Positions 26,687-33,397 of a stretch of DNA of 64,000 bases are shown here, in pieces (the first letter of the stretch is position 1; every line of letters begins with the position of its first letter). The stretch comes from an uncultured Phascolarctobacterium sp. Lineage in GTDB: Bacteria; Bacillota; Negativicutes; Acidaminococcales; Acidaminococcaceae. Both the position numbers and the translations under genes were made by a program. The notes under the pieces were generated by a model. It was given only the letters and a program-made list of their open reading frames with translations, did no database searches and was not told the origin of the DNA. The stretch lies in contig CANRJC010000001.1 of NCBI GenBank assembly GCA_947630795.1, positions 1-64,000 on the forward strand, written 5' to 3'.

Positions 26687-26725
26687 GCTCCCCGGCCGAA
26701 ACGGCCGGGGAGCTCGTCTGTTTTT
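26687..26725 (+). terminator. strong intrinsic terminator after dctM
   Basis: A perfect 12-bp GC-rich stem (26687-26698 with 26702-26713) and an AAA loop; the T run (TTTTT) comes after an 8-base gap. Confidence 0.8.
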
Positions 26726-26731
26726 GCGGGC

Positions 26732-26760
26732 TGGTCAAAAGGAGCGCCGTAGCTTATAAT
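26732..26760 (+). promoter_or_regulatory. promoter of the secreted protein gene at 26797
   Basis: TGGTCA (26732-26737), 17-base spacer, TATAAT (26755-26760). Confidence 0.6.
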
Positions 26761-26796
26761 GAAAAAAGAAAAACTCCGCCGCAAAAGGAGGCAAAG

Positions 26797-27540
26797 ATGA
26801 AAAAGAAAAAATTTGCGACGATCTCGGTGTCGATCCTCGTTGCGTCGCTCTTTTCTGCCGCTGCTTGGGCCTTCGAGCCGGGGGAGCGGACCATCAAACT
26901 TTTGGGCGACACTTTAAACAGCGATAAACATCCGGTGCACTTGGTGCTGGAGCAGACCATAGAGCTGAAAGAGCTTTTGACGGCAGAAGCTTACGAAAAA
27001 TTGCCTGCGGAAGACAGAATGCGCCGCAGCCGCACCGAATACAACGAAAAGGACGGCATCTTCGCCGAGCGCAACACCACTGTCAACGGTGCGGGCAAGA
27101 TCGTAAGAGATGTGGCGGCCTTCACTAAAGACGGCCGCTGGTACAGCATCGATCATCTGCACCGAACTTACGACGAATTGCCGGCGGTGGAGGGGATGAG
27201 CCTCGCCTTCGCCGAAACTTTGGTGAGCTGGTTCGGTCAACGGCCCACCATGGGCCACGATGCCGCCTTGGGCTTGGACTACGACTGCCTGCACAAAAAC
27301 GAAAAAGGCGAGCTCTGTTTTTATTACGACAAAGACGGCAGCAGGTGGCAGGGGATGCGAGAGAAATCCATGCCCTACGTGCAGGTGACGGTGCTGGATC
27401 AAAACGTGGACGAAAACGCTTTTCGACTGCCGCCTTCTTCCTATGAAAGAGTGCCCAACGAGACCATGCGGGCTGTGGCCCAGCGCCTTTTGCTGCGGCA
27501 GCAGCTGCGGGCCGCTCGAGATCAGGGCGGCGAAGAATAG
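26797..27540 (+). CDS. secreted hypothetical protein (247 aa)
   Basis: I do not recognise a family. A signal peptide (about residues 6-25, ending SAAAWA) points to the periplasm or surface. The mature part is soluble, acidic and without Cys pairs or repeats; it has a mid-domain with NTTVNGAGKIVRDVAAFTKDGRWYSIDHLHRTY and a Gln/Arg-rich tail (AQRLLLRQQLRAARDQ). Good AAGGAGG site 6 bases before the ATG. It has its own promoter just after the dctM terminator and is followed by a separate PepSY gene, so it is likely a single-gene unit. Confidence 0.75.
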   Translation: MKKKKFATISVSILVASLFSAAAWAFEPGERTIKLLGDTLNSDKHPVHLVLEQTIELKELLTAEAYEKLPAEDRMRRSRTEYNEKDGIFAERNTTVNGAGKIVRDVAAFTKDGRWYSIDHLHRTYDELPAVEGMSLAFAETLVSWFGQRPTMGHDAALGLDYDCLHKNEKGELCFYYDKDGSRWQGMREKSMPYVQVTVLDQNVDENAFRLPPSSYERVPNETMRAVAQRLLLRQQLRAARDQGGEE

Positions 27541-27613
27541 GCAAAAGCCCCGGAGCTCGCAAAAAATGTGCGGTTGCTGTGCCTCAAAAGCGAAAAACTT
27601 CGGCTCTTGCTCA

Positions 27614-27642
27614 TTGTCAGGAGCGGAAGGATATGGTATACT
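27614..27642 (+). promoter_or_regulatory. promoter of the PepSY gene
   Basis: TTGTCA (27614-27619), 17-base spacer, TATACT (27637-27642). Confidence 0.72.
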
Positions 27643-27704
27643 GATAATACCGATAGGAATTTTAGGCAGCGGTCCTACCGCCGCTATAAGGAGGTAATGT
27701 GTTC

Positions 27705-28187
27705 ATGTTGAAAAAAGCTTTGTTGACTACTTTGGTTTTGGGCATGACTGCCATGGCCTCTGTGGCCTTTGCCGCCGTCACCAGCACGCAGGCTATCGAG
27801 ATCGCCAAGGCCGAGACTTCTGCCGGCGCCGGCGTGTTCAGTTATGAAGACGAGCTCCATAAGTATGAGATCAAATTGCAGGACCCCGCTACCATGACCC
27901 GTTACGAGGTCGATGTAGACAAGATCAGCGGCAAAGTTCTGGAAGTCACCGTTAAAGTCGCCGCTCAGGAGAGCAGCGCCAAAGTGGTGAAGAGCGCCGA
28001 AGATATCAAAGCCATCGTGTTGGCCGAGTACCCCGATGCCCGCATCATCGGCATCCGCTTGGACAAAGAAGACTACGGCCACAAGTATGAGGTGAAATTC
28101 GCCAACGCCAAGTATCGCATCGCCGAGTTGGACATCAACCCCGAGACCGGCGTCATCGTGGAAAGAGACCTCAAGTACAATCTGTAA
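27705..28187 (+). CDS. secreted PepSY-domain protein
   Basis: PepSY domains are small periplasmic modules thought to inhibit proteases or bind ligands. The 160-residue product has a signal peptide (ending SVAFAA, about residue 22) and two PepSY-like repeats: TSTQAIEIAKAETSAG...YEVDVDKISGKVLEV and SAEDIKAIVLAEYPDARI...AELDINPETGVIVE. I start at ATG 27705, ten bases after AAGGAGG; GTG 27699 is in frame but too close to the site. It has its own promoter and terminator. Confidence 0.85.
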   Translation: MLKKALLTTLVLGMTAMASVAFAAVTSTQAIEIAKAETSAGAGVFSYEDELHKYEIKLQDPATMTRYEVDVDKISGKVLEVTVKVAAQESSAKVVKSAEDIKAIVLAEYPDARIIGIRLDKEDYGHKYEVKFANAKYRIAELDINPETGVIVERDLKYNL

Positions 28188-28204
28188 GTTCAACGAGATC
28201 AGCG

Positions 28205-28230
28205 GGAGGCGCAGAAGCGCCTCCTTTTCT
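28205..28230 (+). terminator. terminator after the PepSY gene
   Basis: GGAGGCGC / GCGCCTCC stem with AGAA loop and TTTT tail. Confidence 0.8.
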
Positions 28231-28284
28231 TTTGCCGCTTCGCCGCCGCTCTTTGCGCCGAAGGCGGAGAGTTTTCGCAAAATC

Positions 28285-28316
28285 AAAGAGGCTGCCTGCG
28301 GGCAGCCTCTTTTTCT
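28285..28316. terminator. second, bidirectional terminator
   Basis: A 12-bp stem (AAAGAGGCTGCC with GGCAGCCTCTTT) with T or A runs on both sides; it can stop transcripts on both strands, including any read-through from the cobalamin riboswitch unit to its right. Confidence 0.75.
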
Positions 28317-28462
28317 TAGCGCTTTTTTAACACAGCAACTAAGAGGGGGTCTTTGAGGATCGAAGTGGCACTGAGGGAAAAACTCAAGAAGGGCGTGTAA
28401 GGCAAATGTCCGGTTTGCGCTTCCTTCGTGTTTACAAGTGCAATATTTCGCCCCGCTCGGGC

Positions 28463-28495
28463 AAGAAAAAGACCGCTACTGCTCGCAGTAACGGT
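28463..28495 (-). terminator. terminator of the cobalamin riboswitch RNA
   Basis: On the minus strand ACCGTTACTGC and GCAGTAGCGGT form an 11-bp stem (plus-strand arms 28485-28495 and 28472-28482), followed by CTTTTTCTT. Confidence 0.75.
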
Positions 28496-28690
28496 GCCGC
28501 CCACACATTTTGCAACGATCGCCACTCTCACATAAACGACCGTCTTGAATGATCACCGGCTTCCTGTCGCTCGCAGGTCAAGCATCAGCTTGCATAAAAG
28601 GCCCTGCTGGCTTCAGGCTGCACCTGTTACAGCGGCGGGACCGCACCGGAATCACACCGGTCGAGGCTCTTTACGCGAAATATTGACTTG
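28496..28690 (-). ncRNA. cobalamin riboswitch with no gene downstream
   Basis: On the minus strand the leader contains CCGGTGTGATTCCGGTGCGG followed by TCCCGCCGCTGTAACAG (28661-28625), the core of the cobalamin element, and AAGCCAGCAGGGCC (28611-28598) at the place of the B12 box (a variant). It has its own promoter and, about 110 bases on, a terminator. No coding gene follows on the minus strand; the PepSY gene lies convergent. A 71-codon frame across the terminator (28316-28531) has no ribosome site. It may act as a B12-sensing small RNA. Confidence 0.75.
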
Positions 28691-28698
28691 TTGGCATA

Positions 28699-28727
28699 AT
28701 TGTAACTTGTCTTAATAAGAATGTCAA
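28699..28727 (-). promoter_or_regulatory. promoter of the cobalamin riboswitch RNA
   Basis: On the minus strand TTGACA (28722-28727), 17-base spacer, TACAAT (28699-28704). Confidence 0.75.
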
Positions 28728-28749
28728 GAGATTTCGGAAAAGTTTCTCA

Positions 28750-29250
28750 AATTTTTCGATGCGATAATCTATCCTAATTAAATTCAAAAAGTCGGCGCCC
28801 TCGCATTTGGCGTCCGTTTGAAAAAATCTCTGCGCTTTTTCTGCGAATTTTGAGAAAAAGTTAAACCCTCGGCACTGCATATCGGCACTAAAAAACTTGC
28901 TTGGGAAAATATCGGCGCTTTCTGTCTGAGCTTTTCAAAAAAATCGCACAGACGATCTCGTTTGCAAAGAAGACGAAAGGAGACCACCATGCTACGTTGG
29001 CAGAGTTTTGAAAATAAAGCAGAAGATCCGCAGCGCCTATTTTTCGTGCGGGAGAGGCAAAAGGTCTCGGCGTATTTGGCCCGGATTTTCCCGAAAAGAT
29101 CGCGGGGCGAACTTCGCATATTTTTCAAAGAGTTCATCGGAAAAAGCAGCCGGTTTCTTCTTCGGTTTTTTCAAAAAGAGCCGGCAGTTGCGAGGCACCT
29201 TCGTTTGAAGAGAGGTCTTCTTGAAAAGCTCGCTGCGTTTTCTTCGCTCT
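28750..29250. repeat. degenerate intergenic repeat stretch
   Basis: Loose repeats of words such as TTTTGAGAAAAAG, TTTTCAAAAAAATCG and GCGAACTTCGC fill the gap between the riboswitch and the CDF gene. They match the style of the tandem arrays elsewhere in the window, but no period is clean here. Confidence 0.4.
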
Positions 29251-29318
29251 TTGCGAAAAAAAGAACAGGCAGCCGCGTGGGACTGCCTGTAAAAATTTTC
29301 CGTTCATCAAAAAATTAG
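28989..29318 (+). CDS. doubtful small basic ORF (109 aa)
   Basis: The only support is a good ribosome site (GAAAGGAG, 8 bases before ATG 28989). The predicted protein is rich in Arg, Lys and Phe (FFKEFIGKSSRFLLRFFQKE) and runs through repeat-like sequence and the terminator of the CDF gene on the other strand. No family is recognised. More likely a chance frame in the repeat. Confidence 0.2.
   Translation: MLRWQSFENKAEDPQRLFFVRERQKVSAYLARIFPKRSRGELRIFFKEFIGKSSRFLLRFFQKEPAVARHLRLKRGLLEKLAAFSSLFAKKRTGSRVGLPVKIFRSSKN
29255..29290 (-). terminator. terminator of the CDF exporter gene
   Basis: On the minus strand ACAGGCAG / CTGCCTGT pair across a 10-base loop and are followed by TCTTTTTTT. Confidence 0.8.
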
Positions 29319-30265
29319 GCTTTTTTCTTTGCCGCCCGGGGCAAAAGTTCCGCCGGCAGGCTCATGTGGCATTCGTGAGAGCGTTCGCTGAGGGGGTTGA
29401 CGTGGACCATGCAGTGCTTCACCAAGGGGAAGTTGGCTTCGATGGCGGCGTGCACCGTTTCGGCGATGTTATGAGCGGCGTAGAGGGGGAGGCTGTCTTT
29501 GACGCTGATCTCCACATCCACATAGACGCGGTTGCCGAAGATGCGGCTGGCGAGGCTGTCCAGATGCTCCACTCCCGGCACTTTGCGCACCAAGTCTTCC
29601 AAGGCGGCGTCGGTGGCGGCATCTACACTGCGGTCCACCATCTTGTTCACGGCGTCGGCAAAAACTTCGTAAGCGGCGTAGAGGATCATGAAACAAATGA
29701 CGAGACCGGCCAAGGGATCTAAAATAGGATAGCCCAGCCGTGCGCCCAAGATGCCGATGAAGCTGCCAACGGAGGAGAGGGCATCGCTGCGATGATGCCA
29801 GGCTTCCGCCAAAAGAGCGCCGGAATTTATTTTTTTGGCGGCAGCTCGCGTGTACCAAAACATGGCTTCTTTTACCAAAACGGACGCCACCGCCGCCCAC
29901 AGGGCCAGCGCCCTGGGGACTTCCAGTTCCCCTGCTCCGCCGAAAATTTTTTGAGCGGCGGTGAAGCCGATGCCCAAGGCGACGAGGCCCAGGATGATGG
30001 CGAGGATGAGGGCGGTGATGCACTCCAGCCGTTCGTGGCCGTATTGATGCTCTTTGTCCGATGCTCGATGGGAAAGTTTGACGCCCACCATGACGATGAG
30101 GGAGCCGAAAACATCGGAGGCGGAGTGGATGCCGTCGCTGATCATGGCGGTGGAGTGGGCCATAAAACCGGCGGCCACCTTGCCTAAGGAGAGAAAAATG
30201 TTGCCGATGGCGCTGTTGACGGACACCACCATGGCCAAGTGTTCTTCTTGTCGGGCCGATAACAT
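29315..30265 (-). CDS. cation diffusion facilitator family metal exporter
   Basis: CDF proteins export divalent metals (Zn, Co, Ni, Fe, Mn, Cd) in exchange for protons. The 316-residue product has six membrane helices and the metal-site signatures ISDGIHSASDVFGS (helix 2), a His-rich YGHERLE loop and HHRSDALSSVGSF (helix 5), then a cytoplasmic domain with VEHLDSLASRIFGNRVYVDVEI. I start at 30265, nine bases after AAAGGAGAA; the frame is open upstream to 30352 through riboswitch sequence. The NiCo riboswitch in front indicates cobalt/nickel export. Confidence 0.92.
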   Translation of the reverse strand: MLSARQEEHLAMVVSVNSAIGNIFLSLGKVAAGFMAHSTAMISDGIHSASDVFGSLIVMVGVKLSHRASDKEHQYGHERLECITALILAIILGLVALGIGFTAAQKIFGGAGELEVPRALALWAAVASVLVKEAMFWYTRAAAKKINSGALLAEAWHHRSDALSSVGSFIGILGARLGYPILDPLAGLVICFMILYAAYEVFADAVNKMVDRSVDAATDAALEDLVRKVPGVEHLDSLASRIFGNRVYVDVEISVKDSLPLYAAHNIAETVHAAIEANFPLVKHCMVHVNPLSERSHECHMSLPAELLPRAAKKKA

Positions 30266-30323
30266 AGTAGCAGTTCTCCTTTGTTGCCGGGGCGCAGGTC
30301 CGGCGTAAAAATTTTCGGATACG

Positions 30324-30455
30324 AAAAAAGCGCCCGAGGGGCAGGTCGTCACTGTCCCGCAGACGTTTGCTTTCGTTCTGCTGCCCGAAGGGCCCGGCCG
30401 CTAGACCCGAAGGTCTACCGCCTGTTCAGTTGCGCTGCCTCGTGAAACGAGGCAG
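30324..30455 (-). promoter_or_regulatory. NiCo (czcD) riboswitch with terminator
   Basis: The minus-strand leader of the CDF gene contains CTGAACAGGCGG, a hairpin AGACC..GGTCT, CCGGGCCC..GGGCAGCAGAACG, and GCGGGACAG: the purine-rich AACAGG and GGGACAG junction words match the czcD/NiCo riboswitch, and the context (metal exporter) is the classical one. An expression-platform stem TGCCC/GGGCG with TTTTTT follows (30324-30345). Upstream is an extra hairpin CTGCCTCG/CGAGGCAG. Cobalt or nickel should prevent termination. Confidence 0.8.
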
Positions 30456-30473
30456 TGATGAGGTATCAGCTAA

Positions 30474-30503
30474 ATTGTAAGCGGTTAGCGAAGGCTTTGT
30501 CAA
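30474..30503 (-). promoter_or_regulatory. promoter of the NiCo riboswitch/CDF unit
   Basis: On the minus strand TTGACA (30498-30503), 18-base spacer, TACAAT (30474-30479). Confidence 0.7.
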
Positions 30504-30509
30504 GCATTT

Positions 30510-30780
30510 AAGAAAAGAAAAAATTTTTCGGCCGCAGACGATGAAAAAATTTATTTCGAAAGAGCGGCGAGCTCTCGTCTGCAAGAGCGAGGGCATGCAG
30601 ATGTTCGCAAAAGGCGCGAGCAAAAATTTTTGCGGAAAAAATCGGCGGCTCACCAATGTAAAGGCAGCTTCGTCAGAAAAAGTATGTACCGATCCCTTCA
30701 GAGCAAAGGCAAAAAGTCTGGCGGTCCTCTCTGCGGCCGCTTTGATAAAGGACACGCAGAAAAAATCTCAAATTTTTTTC
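30510..30780. repeat. degenerate intergenic repeat stretch
   Basis: A-rich sequence with recurring AAAAATTT, GCGAGCAAAAA and GAAAAAG words between the divergent CDF and P-type ATPase genes; same style as the clearer arrays. No gene seen. Confidence 0.4.
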
Positions 30781-30792
30781 GAAAAAGTATAG

Positions 30793-30829
30793 ATGAATAG
30801 TTGTTCACATATTGTTCGTATGTTATAAT
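30793..30829 (+). promoter_or_regulatory. promoter with ArsR/SmtB-type operator for the P1B ATPase
   Basis: TTGTTC (30801-30806), 17-base spacer, TATAAT (30824-30829). The -35 lies inside ATGAATAGTTGTTCACAT (30793-30810), an imperfect dyad of the ATGAA..-TGTTCAT type bound by CadC/CzrA-like metal sensors. Repression relieved by metal is the expected mode. Confidence 0.7.
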
Positions 30830-30872
30830 GGATCTGTCACGGGGAAGGCCCCGCTTATTTTTGCAATATCAT

Positions 30873-30888
30873 ATGAATAATTGCTCAT
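30873..30888 (+). promoter_or_regulatory. second ArsR/SmtB-type operator
   Basis: ATGAATAATTGCTCAT, a second copy of the dyad, about 45 bases downstream of the promoter and 85 bases before the ATPase gene. Confidence 0.6.
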
Positions 30889-30973
30889 CTGATAACGTTT
30901 GCCCCGAGCGGAAAATAAATTTTGAGGTGAAAGCGCTTCGCAGGCGGGGAAAAAGAGAAAGGCGGCAGCTGCT

Positions 30974-33151
30974 ATGTCGGAGACAGAGCGGGAAAAATAT
31001 CAAAACGAGAAGAAGGGGGCTGCAGCCGCCCGCATTTATTTGGTGGAAGGGCTGGACTGCGCCAACTGCGGCGCCAAGATCGAAGCGGCCCTCAACGAAA
31101 TGCCGGAGATCGACGAAGCCGTGCTCACTTTCGCCACTAAAAAATTAAAAGTAGCGGCTCGCGAATTCGACGGCCTTTTGGCCAAGATGCAGGCAGTGAC
31201 GGACAGCGTGGAAGAAGGAGTAGAGCTCATCGAGACCGCAGCCGCCGGCCCGGCATCGAAAAAAGAAAACAGAGAGGAGGGCGGCCTGCCGGCTGCTTGG
31301 AAAGAAAAGGAAGAACTCATCGAAGTGGCGGCGGGGGGCCTGCTCTTTATAGCTGCCGAATGGCTGGGCCTCGTCCCCGCTGCCTATCACGTCCCCGCTC
31401 TGCTGGCGGCCTATATCATTTTAGGTCACGGCATCGTGCTGACGGCGGTGAAAAACATCTGCAAGGGGCAGATCTTCGACGAAAACTTTTTGATGACGGC
31501 TGCCACCGTCGGCGCCTTTTTCGTGCAAGCTTACGAAGAAGCAGTGGGCGTCATCTTCTTCTACCGTTTAGGCGAATACTTCGAAGAACGGGCCGTGGAA
31601 AAAAGCCGGAGGCAGATCATGGCGGCCGCAGACCTGCGGCCCGAAACGGTGAACCTTTTGCGAGGCGACGAAGTGCAGGTCATCCCCGCCGCAGCAGCTA
31701 AGGTGGGCGACCTTTTGCTGGTGAGAGCGGGGGACCGCATCCCGCTGGACGGCAGAGTGATAGAAGGAGAGAGCCTCATCGACACATCTCCCGTCACCGG
31801 CGAACCGGTGCCGGTGCGCCGCCGTTGCGGCGATGAAGTGGTGAGCGGCTGCGTCAACATCGGCGCCATGCTGAAGATAAAAGCAGAAAAAGTTTTGCAA
31901 GAATCTATGGTCACGAAAATTTTGGACAGCGTGGAAAATGCTGCCGCCTCCAAACCGGCCATCGATCGTTTCATCACCCGCTTCGCCAAGATCTACACTC
32001 CTGCGGTGATAGGCGGTGCCCTTTTGACGGCGCTGCTGCTGCCGGTGTTCAACGAAAAGATCGCCTACTGGGGCAACGAAGGCTCTGTTTATGCGGCCCT
32101 CACTTTTTTGGTGATCAGCTGCCCCTGCGCCTTGGTGTTGTCTGTGCCTTTGGCCTTCTTCTCCGGCATCGGGGCCGGCTCTAAATACGGCATCCTTTTT
32201 AAGGGCGGGGCCACTTTGGAAGCGTTGAAGAACGTGCGGGCTGCGGTGATGGACAAGACAGGCACCGTGACCAAGGGCGACTTCACCGTGCAAAAAATTT
32301 TGACGGCAGAGGGAGCAGCTGCAGAAGATTTGTTGAGCTGCTGCGCGGGGGCCGAAGAGGCCAGCAGCCATCCCATCGCCAAAAGCATCGTAGCCGCGGC
32401 GAAAGCCAAAGGGCTGGCTCTGCGGCGGCCGGATCGTTTCGAAGAGATAGCCGGTGAAGGGCTGATCGCTCACTACGGCGAAGAAACGGTGCTGTGCGGC
32501 AATTTAAAATTGTTGCGGCGTTATAACATAACCGTTCCTCTTTATGCACAGACCGGAAGCGGCAGCGAAGTTTTGACGGCGGCCGGCGGCCGCTATCTGG
32601 GCCGGCTCATCATCGGCGACACGTTGAAAGAAGACAGCAAAGAAGCTGTGGCCTCGTTGCAAGAGCAGGGGCTGGTGACGGCTATGCTCACCGGCGATCG
32701 GGAAAGAGAGGCCAGGGCCGTGGCGGCGGAGGCGGGGATCGACGAAGTGCGGGCGGGGCTGCTGCCTCAGGATAAATTGGCAGAGTTGAAGCGCTTGCGT
32801 GAAAAATTCGGGCCGGTGCTCTTCGTAGGAGACGGCATCAACGATGCGCCGGTCTTAGCAGGGGCCGACGTGGGAGCAGCCATGGGCAGCGGCGCCGATG
32901 CGGCCATCGAAGCGGCAGATGTGGTCTTCATGACTTCGGAGATGAAGGCCATCCCTCGGGCCGTCGCCATCGCCAAAGCGGTGGGGGCCATCGCCCGGCA
33001 GAACGTGGTCTTCGCTTTGGCGGTGAAGATAGCGATCATGGCAGCGGGCCTTTGCGGCCATGCCTCTATGTGGGCGGCCATCTTCGCCGACACCGGGGTC
33101 GCTCTCCTTTGCGTCCTCAATTCCATCCGCATCCTTTATAAAAAAGCGTGA
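30974..33151 (+). CDS. cadA: P1B-type heavy-metal exporting ATPase (Cd/Zn/Pb group)
   Basis: Pumps soft divalent metals out of the cytoplasm using ATP. The 725-residue protein has an N-terminal HMA domain with GLDCANC (Cys29, Cys32), the membrane CPC motif (SCPCAL, about residue 382), the phosphorylation site DKTGTVTKG (Asp about 426), the HP motif (SSHPIA) and the hinge GDGINDAP. The last helices carry a Lys (AVKIAI) and ADTGVALL, as in P1B-2 pumps. The first HMA spacer is acidic (REEGG). Two operators lie upstream, but no ArsR-type regulator gene is in the window. Confidence 0.93.
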   Translation: MSETEREKYQNEKKGAAAARIYLVEGLDCANCGAKIEAALNEMPEIDEAVLTFATKKLKVAAREFDGLLAKMQAVTDSVEEGVELIETAAAGPASKKENREEGGLPAAWKEKEELIEVAAGGLLFIAAEWLGLVPAAYHVPALLAAYIILGHGIVLTAVKNICKGQIFDENFLMTAATVGAFFVQAYEEAVGVIFFYRLGEYFEERAVEKSRRQIMAAADLRPETVNLLRGDEVQVIPAAAAKVGDLLLVRAGDRIPLDGRVIEGESLIDTSPVTGEPVPVRRRCGDEVVSGCVNIGAMLKIKAEKVLQESMVTKILDSVENAAASKPAIDRFITRFAKIYTPAVIGGALLTALLLPVFNEKIAYWGNEGSVYAALTFLVISCPCALVLSVPLAFFSGIGAGSKYGILFKGGATLEALKNVRAAVMDKTGTVTKGDFTVQKILTAEGAAAEDLLSCCAGAEEASSHPIAKSIVAAAKAKGLALRRPDRFEEIAGEGLIAHYGEETVLCGNLKLLRRYNITVPLYAQTGSGSEVLTAAGGRYLGRLIIGDTLKEDSKEAVASLQEQGLVTAMLTGDREREARAVAAEAGIDEVRAGLLPQDKLAELKRLREKFGPVLFVGDGINDAPVLAGADVGAAMGSGADAAIEAADVVFMTSEMKAIPRAVAIAKAVGAIARQNVVFALAVKIAIMAAGLCGHASMWAAIFADTGVALLCVLNSIRILYKKA

Positions 33152-33242
33152 AAGAAAAAACAGCGGCCGTTTTTCGGCGGCCGAAGAAAAAAGACAGGCT
33201 CTCTCTTTAAAAGAGGAAGAGACGAGTCTGTCGAAAATTAAA

Positions 33243-33268
33243 AAAGGCACGGCTAGCACCGTGCCTTT
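33243..33268. terminator. terminator after the P1B ATPase (bidirectional)
   Basis: AAAGGCACGG / CCGTGCCTTT, a 10-bp stem with a 6-base loop; A run on the left and TTTAAAATTTTT on the right allow use on both strands. Confidence 0.75.
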
Positions 33269-33316
33269 AAAATTTTTGGCTTGTGAAAATTTTAGAAGGT
33301 GTGCACTGACTCAACA
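33269..33316 (-). pseudogene. 3'-end remnant of an SLH porin gene
   Basis: Read on the minus strand this stretch ends GTGCACACCTTCTAA and is followed by AAAATTTTCACAAGCC..AAATTTT and the terminator. The same layout, with about three of four bases equal, follows both intact porin genes (GTGCTCA.CTTCTGA/TAA, then AAATTT, GGCT or GCAAGCC.., and a stem-loop). So a third porin gene probably ended here and was lost except for its last codons. Confidence 0.5.
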
Positions 33317-33349
33317 ATTTTTTAGAAAGATAAACGCTGACAGAAACTG

Positions 33350-33379
33350 TTGACATCATACACTCATTGAGCGTATGAT
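33350..33379 (+). promoter_or_regulatory. promoter overlapped by a 25-bp operator palindrome
   Basis: TTGACA (33350-33355), 18-base spacer, TATGAT (33374-33379). The spacer and -10 are the near-perfect dyad ATCATAC.CTC-ATT-GAG.GTATGAT (33355-33379), a natural target for the HTH protein encoded next, implying self-repression. Confidence 0.75.
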
Positions 33380-33397
33380 GATCTTGAGGTGATCTTC

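Noticed and set aside
28316-28531. 71-codon minus-strand ORF after the cobalamin riboswitch
   Set aside because: Its start (GTG) lies before the terminator, it has no ribosome site and resembles no B12-related protein.
30541-30792. 83-codon ORF before the P1B ATPase
   Set aside because: Lies in degenerate repeat, ends in the operator, no ribosome site.
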